A stretch of 64,000 nt of DNA. Source: Prochilodus magdalenae. Its lineage: Eukaryota; Chordata; Actinopteri; Characiformes; Prochilodontidae. The notes below the pieces were generated by a model. It saw nothing but the letters and a program-made list of their open reading frames with translations, was not told the DNA's origin and did no database searches. How positions within the stretch are numbered: the first letter of the stretch is position 1; the number at the start of each line of letters is the position of its first letter. The stretch lies in NCBI GenBank assembly GCA_024036415.1, contig JAMWET010007215.1:62001-126000 (forward strand), in the 5' to 3' direction. The position numbers and the translations under genes are program-made. Positions 50,711-64,000 of this stretch are shown here, piece after piece.

Positions 50711-53700
50711 ACAGGCAGTCACACGGCCTGGCCTGCAGCACAGTGTGTGTGAGGAGTGTGCTCAGCCACACATACTCGCACACACCCACCCACACACACA
50801 CACTTGTTCTTCCCTTGCTTTTCAGGTTTTCATTTACTAGGAAGTAAAGCAGAAGTGCTTTTTTAGAGTATTGAGATTCAGCATAGCTACAGGTGGTCAG
50901 GACGTTTGGCCACGCTGTTTGAGATATGCTAATGTCCAGACTGGATCTGAATAGAGTCAGGCTTTCTCTCTGTCGCCTTCTATCAGTTGCCGTCACACAC
51001 ACAGGGGCCCTGCCTTCGCTCTGTAAGCAGTGGACAGCAGGGGGTCTCACTGCCATACTGCAGCCCACTCCAACTAGCCGTTAATAGGTTTTAATACCAT
51101 AGACCTCACACCAAATCTGTATACTCGCACATACTGTACGAGTCATTAACCCCCAATGGAAAGCTATTCAATCCAATTTTCTCTGGGATATCTAGATGGA
51201 TACAGCCGAGGTATCATTTTCATTAATCAGGACTTTATGACCAGAACTAAAGACCTGAAGTGTCTGGTTGACCAGAATCATAATTAGGAAGTGACAGAGA
51301 AATCAGGCATATATGATTTGATCCCCAATGGGTGGGACCATTTCTGTAAGAAAAATGTCACTGCAGGTCTTCTGGAAACTGTAGATACATCACTGACTGT
51401 GAATGCCAGTGAGTAATGCTTTCAGATTCTAGATAGTATAGGAAAGTAAACAGCTGGCCAGTTTCGGTTTTTCAGTTTAACTGGTAACATGATGTGCCCT
51501 CTGGACAAATGTTTGCCTTCCTTTGGCAATAAAAGACCTCAGTTCTTGGTGAAGCTCTTGAAAAACAATTCTATTTAGGCTATATGGGTAACTTTTTAAC
51601 ATGAAACACCAAGTGATGTGTAGGAGAAGGCAAAAATAAGCACACATTAGTTTCTGATGGGTCTATATCAGACATGGTTTATGCTAAATTCCAGTGTGTT
51701 TGCTAAGTCAGCAGGACAACACTGTCAATAAACTACCATATACTCATAAAGCAAAAACAGACTACGATTGTGACGCAAACCTGCACAATTCAAAAACATC
51801 CTGCTGCACCCTGATCGGTGGTTGGCCCTTCACAGCAGCCTTTTTGTGTTTTCTGACTGTAAGGCCACCACACACTATGTCACGCACCATCCAAAAACAT
51901 ACTGGCACCAACACTCCCTGTCGATACATGTCAGTATTCATTTTCACAATGCTTCGCTTAGCATAAATGCTAAGCTGTATTGAGCATAAATGAAAGCTAC
52001 ATTGAGACTAATTGACTAGTCGGCTTTTCAACTTTACTGCTCAGTGATGGTGCATGTTTCTTAATCTTGAGTAGTTGCCAATCATGTAATTATAACACTA
52101 ACAATATAGGCTCGTTGAAAAGGACATACCATGCGTTACTGGCCTGTGGCATTTGGCATCATTTAAGATCAGATATTATTTTTCTATAAAGAATGAAGCT
52201 AGTTACTCTTATTTTTGCTGAGACCCTCAATTTCCTCTGGGTCTGTGGACCACCACTGTAATCAAGTGTCTTGCAAGGCCACTTAAAGTATGCCAGACAA
52301 ATCTGCAAAATTCCTGAATCCATATCTTTAGTTAATGCAAACCAGGGCTTATTGGAAAGGGCACGTCATGTTCTACGGATACGTGGAGTTTGGCTTCGTC
52401 ATGGATTTTTAATCAGATTTTTAAAGTTGCTTGTCACTTGTGATTTTATTCATGATGCTATCAAAGTTTAGTCAAGTTGTGCAACTCTGAATGAAGATCA
52501 CAGAGGGTCAAACAGATTATAAATTACTTGAAATTTACACTGAGAAAAGAAGATTTTTTAGGTGAACAATTTGTTACCTCGGCTAATCTCACTAGCCTAG
52601 TACTTCTTTTTAATATCATATCATTTAGTTTGACAACAGAACGTTTGTCGAGTGATAGTAAACTGGTTTTATGTGTAATAAATGATATTGAAGCTGTTAT
52701 TGCATGTTATTGCATTATTACATTATGTTTAAAAGAGTATAGAGGAAAAATTACCTTGAACTTGTTTACATGTGTTCTCTACCATCATTCTGCTACATAA
52801 CACTATGCGATCTCACAATGCTTTGGTCCACTGCAACTATTTTTGATCTACACAGCAAGGCAATGATGACCCCACCCCTGAACATGTTCTTCTCATTTGT
52901 ATATTAAATCAATGCCCAGAACATGACCCTTTCCTCACAGATGAGAGAATTTTAGATTAAAACACACAATGCAAAAACTGAATTAAAGCATCTCACCGCC
53001 CCCCACCCACCCACTCGGCCCAGATGCATCTCATAGAGCACAGGGAAGTAGATTAAACTGAGAAAATGAGTGAAATATGTCTTTACCATTATTGTTGAGT
53101 TTTAGACTAAGTTTTGACATTTATGGCCTGTGAAGGCTTAGCTCTAATGGTCACAGTTTGCCACTGCTATTTAGACAACTGCCCACTGGTCAGGTCTGTA
53201 CAACATACTATTCTTTAATGCAATACAAACAAGCTAAGGCAATATTAATATTGTGCTGCTTTCCCCAAGTAACCACCACAAACTTGCAAGGTACAGGAAT
53301 GGCAAATCAAGGGTTCATTCATAACGACAAAGCAACTTGCAATTCTAGTGCTCCCTTTTCAAATTGAACTTGCTATTCAGTCTATTTTGTCATGGTTACT
53401 GTAATTTGGCAGTTGTAATGTTTGGTTCAGACAGATTATGGGCCTGATTGAGGAATGTTTATGTGTGTCTCTCTGGCTAGACAGATAATGCTAGAGACAT
53501 AACGGCTGTATACTGTCACTGGAGAAGAAAAGAAATGCAGCCAGGTGACACAAGTCAGAGTAGTATCTTGGGCCCAGTCATAAGATGCCAAGGTACGCTG
53601 GAGCAGGTCTTGAATAATGGACACTATTGTTGTCTGTCCAGGCTTCTTTCCAGATGTAGCAGAACAGTAAAAACACTGCCTTTAGCCCAGTAAAACTGAT

Positions 53701-54739
53701 AAGAGCAGATGGATTGGCAATCACTCAGAATTCTTATTGACCCGATGCAGAGATAATGATCGAAAGCATTACACCATTTCACTGTCCTCTCCTGACAGTT
53801 CCGGGTGACATCCGTTCTGACACAGCCAGAAACGCAGGAAAATCAAGACAGGTATGCCTCCATGGTTCATTGCTTGATAAGTTAATATAAGGCAGCTCCC
53901 CCTTCCTACGCTGCTCTCAGTGGAAGGAAATGGTGCTTGGCTAGCAGTGCTCTCAGAGGCTGTGCTTTAGCCGTTCTTTCTCTCACATGGAAACTCTCTC
54001 TACTGCCCAGATTGTGTCAGAGGCTAGCTGAAAAAGTGTCCTTAACCTTTGCCCCCTGAAAAATCAATAACTAAGACTGCAGTTATAAATGCGTCTTATT
54101 CTCTCTGAGTGAGGATGAGGAATGTTATCAGGGCAAATATTTAGATGAGTTTATTGTCAGACCATGAGGCATTGGCAATGTATATTACCCTGTGACACCT
54201 GCTATATCAAGAGAGAGAAAAAAAAACACAAGCAAAATTACACATTACCATGGATGCAGTATTACTCCTTTAAGACTCCATATACTGACTTTTCACAGTC
54301 AATAAAATCACTAATCACTAAAGAATTGTATTACATTGCATGGGCCTGTATTTTATGGTTCTCTTTTTATTAGCAGCTCACTCTTATATAAAATAAAATG
54401 AAAGGTGCTGAGAGCTACTGTTTTTCTCTCATTGATTTTATTAATGACTTGGTAGTCCTTATATTCAGCTTACAAGAACAACGTTTACTACTATTCTATC
54501 GCGCGATCATATTAGATTCTCATCTGTACTGAAATCCTAAATTTGCCTATGAAGTAAATGTAAAAGCGGGTTTACCTTTGAAATCGACACGGCAGACTGC
54601 TCTTTTGAGAATCAAGAATTGCATTCTAGTTGGGTCAAACTGATACTACAACAGTGAATACATGGATAATCCAAAATCCAAATTAGTGGTGCTGAGTATA
54701 CTGGATATTCAGTTTTTATGGATATTCAGGTTTGAGGAA
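50711..54739. other. 5' flank of sfrp5 without recognised gene
   Basis: Contains a short (CA)n run near 50770-50802. The rest has only short frames without domains and no identified RNA gene or transposon ends. Regulatory elements for sfrp5 may be present but cannot be picked out from one sequence. Confidence 0.4.
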
Positions 54740-55160
54740 ACATAATTTTGTTTTTTACTGTGGAGTTTCTTTACTGTTTTACTGTGAATCCAGGCTTTGT
54801 CAGTTTTAGTGTTCCTGTGAACTTTCGCACTTGGAGTGTACGCTGTTCTCAGGTCCTAACCCATTGCTCAGTGAGCTGTGTTTAAGTCCAGTAAGAAGCT
54901 GCAGATTTACAGATTAACTGTTTGCATATTCATTTTTGTATTTGTGTTTACTATCAGAACTAAAGTCAGTTCATTATATTTGAAGTTAATTTGAAGCAGA
55001 GTATTATTAGGTCACCTGAGAACACGTGTAAGCTCAGTTTAAGTTGACACAACCTCCTACCACTAGGGCCGTTATGTTTAAATGTAGAGTTGTTATGGTC
55101 TTAACCACTATGTTTCTCATGACTTAAATCCCACATTGGTGTCAGAAGTCGGACTGGCCC
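54740..55160 (+). mobile_element. Possible LTR remnant with primer-binding-site-like sequence
   Basis: At 55137-55153 'tggtgtcagaagtcgga' resembles a retroelement primer binding site complementary to a tRNA 3' end (which must finish in TGGCA/TACCA-type CCA complement 'tgg'). It is preceded by '...cccaca', which could be the end of an LTR. The upstream 400 bp would be the LTR, but its 5' end was not identified. No gag or pol frame follows clearly. Treat as tentative. Confidence 0.3.
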
Positions 55161-55986
55161 CTATTGGACTGTGAGGAACTGTGCACTCCAGCAATCAGCC
55201 AGTGGTCCGGACCAAGCTCGGCCAATGACTGTGGAAGAGGTGCAGTCTGGGGTGCCTGTTGTGTACACCATGAAAAAAGAGCTCCTGCCTGAAAGAGCTT
55301 TCATCTAAAGCGATGTGTATTTTTTTGTTTTCTTCCTCTGTGTTGATGACACAATACTGCAGCATGTGGGGTCTGAGTGATTTGATTCAGTGACAGACTG
55401 GGGTGGAGGGAAGGGGAAACATGTTAATGTTTGTTTATATTGTGTATAAGCATGTAATCAAAAATCTAATGTTTTCATAACAAACAACTACACAACTACA
55501 CAACTACACAACAATGAAAGATTACTGGAAATAAAAAAGTATTTTTTAAATGATATGATGAATCATGCTTAATATGACAAGGGATATTAGCCAAAAAAAA
55601 AAGTGATTTCAGCCTGACTAACATAGCTTTAAAAAATCTTTTATCATGACATGTGCTTCATTCCTGTGCATTACGTTTATCCTGAGTTCCAAAACCGAGT
55701 ACAAGCTGTAGGCTAAGTGCAAAAATGATGTAATTCACTGACCTAAGAAGTATGACATAGACGTTCAGATGTTTGCATGGTGACTGCTTTGTAACTGTTT
55801 GCCTCATTGTTGTTCTACTCTAATTACAAGCACAATGAGAAAGCCATTCTGGTGCTGTGTGTGAGCAATGTAATGTGCACTGTGCTATTATTTCCAACTT
55901 CGGAAATCAACTCTGACTTTCTTTTACTGCAGTTCTTTGCAGTAAGCTCTAACAAGAAGTGTCTCTTTTCATTTTTTCACATTTTC

Positions 55987-55990
<4 letters not shown>
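55161..55990. other. Intergenic stretch, possible retroelement remainder at its start
   Basis: The first 160 bp are GC-richer and could belong to the element suggested by the primer-binding-site-like motif. The rest is AT-rich and contains a short 'acaactacac' tandem near 55484-55512. Confidence 0.35.

Positions 55991-56031
<41 letters not shown>
55991..56031. repeat. (TA)n microsatellite
   Basis: About 20 uninterrupted TA units. Confidence 0.95.
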
Positions 56032-56035
<4 letters not shown>

Positions 56036-56203
56036 GCTGCTATTCATTTGTCTTATGAGCCTGCATCATTGAATATAGTCTGGTTATTTCTTGCGTGTTT
56101 ATGTATGTTGTCAAGTAAGCTAGCTCTGACATTTAACGTCTCTGGATAATTAGCATTATCATAATCTGTCTATTTATAGAAAATATAGTAAAATGCAGGC
56201 GGG

Positions 56204-56500
56204 CCAGTGGGAAGCTCTGAGTTCAGTTTCTTTCTGGGGCATCTGGGGTCCTTTCTGTCTGGAGTTTGCATGTTCTATGTGTGGGATTCCTCCATGTGCT
56301 CCAGTTTTGTCCCAAAGTCCAAAGACATACAGTCAGGCAAACTGGAAATGCTAAATTGTCCCAAAGCGTAAGGGTGTAAATGAATGTGTATATCAGTCTG
56401 GCCTAACCAGGTGTTTTCTACCTTCTGCCCGATGAGCGCTGGGGATAGGCCCCAGCACCCCTGTGACCCAGCAGGATAAGTGGGTTAGAACATGAATGAC
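56204..56500 (+). mobile_element. SINE-like teleost interspersed repeat
   Basis: Contains 'ctggagtttgcatgttct', 'gtgggattcctccatgtgct', 'cccaaagtccaaagacat' and the closing 'ggggataggccccagcaccc', 'cagcaggataagtgggttag'. These are diagnostic words of a very abundant fish short interspersed repeat. The 5' head ('gggccagtgggaagctctga') is degraded, so the pol III boxes are not clear. Confidence 0.65.
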
Positions 56501-59500
56501 TGAATAATAAAATGTAAGAACAATGATATTTTGTTATTGATAAACATTGATCTGTTGTGGTTTTGGTTCACTATCTGACAGTACAATTTACAAAAATGTT
56601 GAAAGGAATATTTCAAATTTATGATTATTTCTGCCTCTCAGCCACGAGTGCTTACTGTGGCATGTATTAAACTTGGACTGACCATGGACCATGACACTTT
56701 TCATTGAAAGTCATTGTTAGTTATCCAGTCTAAATACACTCTGTCTACTCCCACCCTACACCAAAACTTCTTTGTGTTAAAACTTCAGCCACAAGCATGT
56801 TAGATGTGAGTACGAAATGACTGGGGCGGAACGTAAGGATGTGGATTTTAAAGATTAGGTTCAATAGGTCTGAAAGAGCACTTTAAATCAACTGCGTTTA
56901 AGATGTGTTTGGGTGGTCATAAAAAAGGGCTGGTTTCAGTGGGCTGGAGGGATGGCCTGCTGCCCAGATATGCTCTGTAAATTCTTGATAAGCCGTGCAA
57001 GGAAACCTTGAAGAATGGAGAAAGTTCTCATAACCAAGCAGATGTGCAGAAGTGTTTATTTCCTCACAATGTACATTTATTCTTTTATTCAATATTGACA
57101 TGAATGTTCTCACAATATACAATTCAAATATGTTTACAGGAGAAGCCATGCATGTTTAACTGAGGAAATAATATCCATCAGAGTTATTCCTTCTCAGAGT
57201 AGTTTTAAGATAACTTGTTTAGCTGTGGGACGGAAAGAAAAGGGTGGTTTTAACAGTCCAGTTTTGATGCCCCAGTGTTGAGTAAATGCACATCAGGATG
57301 TGAACCACCTCAAAAACCCATTCTGAAAATCTGCTTTGCTATAAGAATCAAGTATTTGATATACTAAGCCATTTTCTACTACTGTATTTGTCATTTTATG
57401 TGTGCATTGTTTTTGTTTTCTTCAAGGCTCACACACAAAAGAAAAGATCAGAAATAAAAATGAAATTTGTACTAGACAATGTATACTCATTAATGGTGAT
57501 CATGAATGGACCATGGACCTATAGAAAGGAGGCAAACATTTCTTTGGAATAAAGTCTTCTTACTTTTAAACACCTTAAAGCTGCACTTTACACACTGACA
57601 TTACACACACAGGCCCAGCATAAAGTTCTGACCTGGTGTTCAGGATTATGTTGATAGATACTGACAGTAATTCACTTACATTCTCAGACATGTCAGATTC
57701 ATCCACTTGCTGAAGGGATCCAATGCAACTTTACCAAGTTTCTCTGTTTGCTGCCTGCAATTGCACATTTCCACCAGAGAGGTCTCCAAATCCCTGAAAT
57801 GTATGAGTGTAGGTTTAAGCTATAATAATATACAGTAAGCAAAAATTTCCTGTATGCTTAAGTCTAGCATCAACAACAGCAACTCAGTACTGGGCAGTAG
57901 GTTGAACAAACCTGAAACACAGCTATTTTCCTTTGTCTTTGTTGGCTGCTTAAGGGGTAGCCAACACAAATACACACAAAATATTTATACAACAAATGTT
58001 CAGTGTGGACAGTGACTAAGAGATTTTTTCAAGTCACCTCAGATAATTTTAGTCTAAAATCTCTTGCAGCCGTAAGCTAGTCAGTAACTGGTTCAACTGG
58101 TAACTGGTATCCTAGTTAGCTAGCTAGTGTTATATCAGTTCTACCTGAAGTTTAAGCAAGTTTTAAAGCAATGTTATATGTGATTAACCACAACGTTTGC
58201 TGCTTTTAAAATATCTGCAACCGCTTTAAGTTATTATAAACACCACATATAGTGCATTCAGCACTTCTCTCATTTCTTTCAGACTGAAGTGTTTTTTTAG
58301 AATTAAAGGCTCTTTATTTAAAGTTGTATTGAAGCTGAGGCCTGCAAACTTTAGAACAGCATTTCAGTAAAAACCAGTGCATTATCAAAGCTGTTAAGTA
58401 CGTGGAGTTGGCAATTAAAGACTTTATTCACCTACCACATTTTTGTAACACGTTTTTTTCTTTTTTCGTGAGCCTGTAGTGTGTGTCAAGCCACCTAAAG
58501 GAAGACATATCTAAACGATTATAGACACAGATGCATTTAAGTAAGTAAGCAATGATGCACTTTTTCTTTAAGTGCATGCAGCAGGTTTGTAGAAGTAGTT
58601 AGTTTAAGCAGTTGTTTGCACATAACATCACAAGGTGGGTTAATAAACAATGAGTGGCCATCTGAAAGCAGATCAAAAGGACGGTGAAGTGCCAGGCGAT
58701 TTAGGATTAACTGAACATGACACTTTAATATCATTTGCCCAACCTGCTTCAGCCACATCAGGTGATACAGCTCTACTCTGTGCTCTGTGTTTGCAAACAG
58801 TTTGAGGTCGGAGCCCTCATTGGCTGAAAGCCTATAATCCAACTCTATGGTAGAGAACTTTCTTTTTAACATCCTGAGGGTTTTTTCCATTTTTTTCCCC
58901 TGTGAAAATCACATACTGAAAAGGCAATGGAAAAGCACATGGAGAAATGACTTCGGAAAAGTTTCTCCCTGTATGTTTGACTTAGAATAGACCTCAAATA
59001 GGCCCGATTAATAGATGACTAAAATCCAGTGTTTAAATAATCATTTACTCAAATTGAAGCATATAGTGAGACAAGCTTTCGGGTTTTGGATAGGGAGCTG
59101 CAAAACTATTTATTTATTATCCCAGGAAGTTCAGGCTCACTTTTTTTTCAGTTCAGTAAGCTCCCTGCCTGGCTCGCAGCCTTCAGGCCACTGTTGGAGG
59201 GTCACCACACATGCACGGCAGCCAGGAGTCAGGCGTGCTTGTGGGCGACGCACTTCACTTCAGATTGTTCTTCCTCCAATCATGGGGGAGCTCTTTTAAA
59301 GGGCCCTTGAAAAGATTGTGGTCATGGAGCAGAATTCAAAAAGACAGATCAGAGAATAGTGAGGCCTCAAAGGCAGGAGCCGGCCCTCAGCGTGGGCCAG
59401 AGGAGAGCTGGAGGCCTGGGGGGGTGTGTCTTTTTGGGCTTTATTTCCACTAAGATCTGACTTGGGGAGGATGTGAAACTTCCACTGACATGCTGTATAT

Positions 59501-59644
59501 AGAAGATTAAACCATAAGTGCTCAGAGAGAATAGAACATGCTGCAGTTGCAATTCAGTATTTAGGGCTGTACGATATAGATAAATACCATATTGCAAATA
59601 GAAAAGTGCATTTCCTGAAGAGAATGTGGAGTGACTGCTTAAGC
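56501..59644. other. Intergenic stretch without recognised gene
   Basis: AT-rich. A 117-codon minus-strand frame at 58537-58890 has no recognisable domain and ordinary composition; I do not call it a gene. Confidence 0.4.
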
Positions 59645-59654
59645 AATTTAAAGA

Positions 59655-59815
59655 TTTGTTGCTAAGTGGTTGCTATGGTTTCCCAGGTGGTTGCTAAGGT
59701 GTTGATAGGTAGTTTCTATGGTGTCTGAGGTAGTTGCTAAGGTGTTGCTAGGCGGTTGCTATGGTGTAAGGGTTTTTTACTGACTGATTTTTAGCTGGTT
59801 TGCTGCTTGCTAGGT
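59655..59815. repeat. Degenerate 'ggttgctaagg/atgg' tandem repeat
   Basis: The words 'gttgctaagtggttgctatg', 'ggtggttgctaaggtgttga' and 'gttgctaggcggttgctatg' recur with a base period of about 10-11 bp and a higher-order unit of roughly 40 bp. This minisatellite-like sequence is seen in many fish genomes. The following 59820-60180 may belong to the same larger repeat ('gggattctatggg', 'gtgtaggtc', 'gtgtgggtcaga'). Confidence 0.65.
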
Positions 59816-60189
59816 GTAAAATGAATGGGATTCTATGGGAGGGACAAGAGTTAAAAAACTACACATAGAGGGGGGTGTTAGAGGAAGCACATGCAGTTTT
59901 GGTACCAAGTAAAGAAATTAATAGGGCTTGTTTGGAGTCAAAATAAATCTAGTCTATGGAAGGAACGAGGGAAGAAAAATGACACATGGAGGAGTGTAGG
60001 TCGGTATAGATGTGGATTTGAGCTTGTGGATTTGCCCTGAGTAAGTATATACAGTTTTGATAGCTGCCAGGTAGGGGGCAAGCAGAATTGGGACTCAATG
60101 GGAAGAATGAGGGATTGAAAAAAAGGACAAGCAGACGGGTGTGGGTCAGACCAACACTGAATTTGTGCTCAGTGGTGTGCTCTGAGTGT

Positions 60190-62608
60190 GAGTGTAATGG
60201 TGTCTGTCAGTTGAGCAGAAGTACAGTCATATATATATATATATAATAATATTAGTTTTTAAAGATAACAGTACGTCAGATCCAAAAGCTGTACACACAC
60301 ACACCATTCCCGATCAGTCCGAATAATCTGAGTAGTCTGTTCTGATTAGTCAATCACCAGAGCAACATTGTGCTTCCACACTGTTCTTACACTGGAGCCA
60401 GTTCATTAATAAATACAGTATAGTGGTAATTTAATAGTGCACAGATCACAAATACACAGGACATTTCTTCTACTCATCTATGTTTCATGTGTTTCTTTGT
60501 TTTTGTTTTTTGTCAGGTCAAGTTCATTAAACTAGCAGTAGACAGTTTTGCGCTGTATTTTTGCATCTTTATTTATGTCTGTAATCATTGGAGTATTTGG
60601 CCTACACTTTCTTTGCAGATGCTTTTTTCTGGCAGTTTCAAACAAACTTCCATTTCCAAATGGTGAATGAGCCAATCCGGAATTATTTTCTTGGCTGTCT
60701 TCATGCTAACTCCTGCCACTCAGGCAGTCCCACTAAATTTATTGACACCACGTTCTGATTTTGGTGTAAGGATAATATTATTGCCTTAAGGTTCACAGCA
60801 GCAATAACTGACCATTAGAACCTGAACACTTTTGAAGCTTTCAATCCTGAAAGTCAAGTAAAGCAGGTTAGTAGACCCAATTCACCTTGGTGAGCTAGAC
60901 TGGAGCAAGACGTTCACATTTTTACTATTTAGCTCTCTGTGCATTGTGTGAGGGCAGGCCAAGCTTGCTGGCAGTCAGGAAAAAACAGTGTTACATGTTG
61001 ATGTCACTTTGTCACAGGGAAAAGAACTGGACTTACAACAAGGCTTTTAAAGGGAGCTGTGGGAGAAAGTTTTTCTGTCATGCATGAACTTTTCTTTATC
61101 TGCACATATTCCACTTTGCCTGTTAGTTTTGACTGAGTCATGCACAATTATTGATGCAGTGCAGTATAATTGCAGCCTACAAGAGCGTTCGGGTTCAGTG
61201 CAGCTTCAGGTTATGAGTCTTCATTATAGAAAAACCTGGAGTATAATAGGGAGAATGAAGAGCCATAAACATGGTATTTAGAACAGTTGTTTAGTCTTTG
61301 GTTTGGACAGCAAGTACATAGCTGGTATGCCAGCTAGCACAATAGTTAATTGAGCTGAATCAGCTGGATTTGTTATTATGCTAGCTAACTAGCATACTTG
61401 CTATACAAACTACAGGCATTGAGGTTTTTACCTACTATTTTTATATGCCACCTTCAGACAGGAAGTTTTGAAGGAATGTAAGGCATAAAGAATGAAAAAC
61501 AAATAATGAAGTAGAAGTTTATTAATTATTTTTGCTTGTAATGAGATTAAACTTAAATTCTCTATCAAACATGTTGGGTCTCATCTTGCAGTCGCACCCC
61601 AAAGTTGTGACCTGCTGGAAGGAACTTGTGACATTGTGAACTTTTTGAAGATTGAATATGCCTGTATCATGATAATAATAGCTTAACAATATGTTGTTCA
61701 ATAATAATTTAGCAGTATATACTGTATGAATAGGAAGACTATAGATTCAGTTTTATGAACATTATATTTAAGAACTTAATATTTTTCTCAATGCAGAGAG
61801 AAATCATGATGATTATAGGACTATAGTGCCAGTGTCGTCTTGCTGTCTTACAAACCATCCGAGCGGGAGGGGGTGCTTGGCACACAGCATTTCAGCCAGG
61901 GATGTGGGTTACTGTGTCAGCGATTTCCGCACAAATTGAAGCATTGGTGTTAGAAATCACACTGCTGGTGTGTGTGTGTGAGTGTGTGTGGGTTCACGTG
62001 TGTTTATGTAAATATTATTATCTTATGTGTTATTATCTAATGTTTGCTTATGCTATCTGTTCTTATGACATATGCAGTTCATTGCTTTAATAGTGTTCTT
62101 GTGTTAAAAACACTTTAGCGTAAACTGCTGTTGCCAATGGCTTGCAGTGTCAGAACACAATAGACGAACGAGGCATCAACAGATTGAACGTGGATCTCTT
62201 GCCCTGGCAGTCAGCAACAGTGTTGAAACAAAGCTGGGACCCAGACAGCTCCACAGTGTTTAAGTGTTGGCCTGCAGATGGAGGCTTATGAGCACACCGT
62301 GCTTTCTTTCTTCCTCTAGCAATATCATTTCCCTTGCAGTGCCCTGTGAGGAGAATCTGTCATGGCAAGTGTGCTTTATGTGGACGGGAAACTTGAGTGA
62401 GACAAGCTTTAAGATTTTGCTCCGAGATCTGAGAGAGCAAGAGAAAACACACAGGGTGCATATCAAAACATGTTCTGTGTTGTGCTCTGTCCACTCCATT
62501 ACATTTGAAACTGGAACTGGGATCATTTTCTTGTGACAATAAACCCTTATCTGCCCACTTTACCTCCTGCTCTGAATTTATAAGGGATGTGTGCATGCTA
62601 AGTTTGTT
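60190..62608. other. Intergenic stretch without recognised gene
   Basis: A short (TA)n run at 60227-60245 and a short (GT)n run near 61967-61990. Otherwise unremarkable AT-rich DNA. Confidence 0.4.

Positions 62609-64000
<1,392 letters not shown>

Noticed and set aside
58537..58890. 117-codon minus-strand open frame
   Set aside because: Composition is not unusual and no domain could be recognised; no flanking gene structure.

Overview
This window looks like ordinary nuclear DNA from a bony fish. It is AT-rich and intron/intergenic in character, with long dinucleotide and tetranucleotide microsatellites, several Tc1-like DNA transposon families, tRNA-derived SINEs, MITE-like palindromes and one short L1 insertion. 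The repeat repertoire (the SINE with a 'gctcttatccagagcgac' tail and several IR/DR-type Tc1 families) suggests a teleost, probably ostariophysan. Species-level assignment is not possible from sequence reading alone.

Only one cellular protein-coding gene is convincingly present. It is a secreted frizzled-related protein gene, best matched to sfrp5, on the minus strand in three coding exons: 49707-50238, 40397-40474 and 33827-34155. The splice sites are canonical and the phases agree. The spliced product is 312 residues, with a signal peptide, a ten-cysteine frizzled CRD and a netrin-like (NTR) domain. Its two introns (about 9.2 and 6.2 kb) hold microsatellites and transposon debris. DNA right of 50.2 kb is its 5' flank and DNA left of 33.8 kb is its 3' UTR and downstream intergenic region.

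The left half (1-33 kb) is intergenic and dominated by repeats: a Tc1 C-terminal fossil at 1-595; a 51-bp minisatellite at 736-893; a Tc1 fossil near 3.7-4.5 kb; a nearly intact 1604-bp Tc1-like element at 4691-6294 whose transposase has a single-base frameshift; a MITE with 20-bp perfect terminal inverted repeats at 8841-9293; a SINE at about 9.3-9.55 kb; more Tc1 remnants at 10.3-11.2 and 12.3-13.1 kb; a second, decayed copy of the 4.7-kb element in opposite orientation at 19934-21436; a 5'-truncated L1 with a 17-bp target-site duplication at 23977-24220; and another SINE at 28.84-29.05 kb. Three related, internally deleted Tc1 remnants occur at 24.7, 32.1 and 43.0 kb.

The right part (50-64 kb) has no recognisable exon. 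It carries a possible LTR/primer-binding-site remnant near 55.1 kb, a SINE-like repeat at 56.2-56.5 kb, a degenerate tandem repeat at 59.6-59.8 kb and a long (CT)n tract at 62.6 kb. I found no evidence of a novel multi-gene system. The points most worth follow-up are the almost intact transposon, the shared-deletion Tc1 family, and a GC-rich non-repeat block near 30.3 kb that may be a conserved regulatory element.
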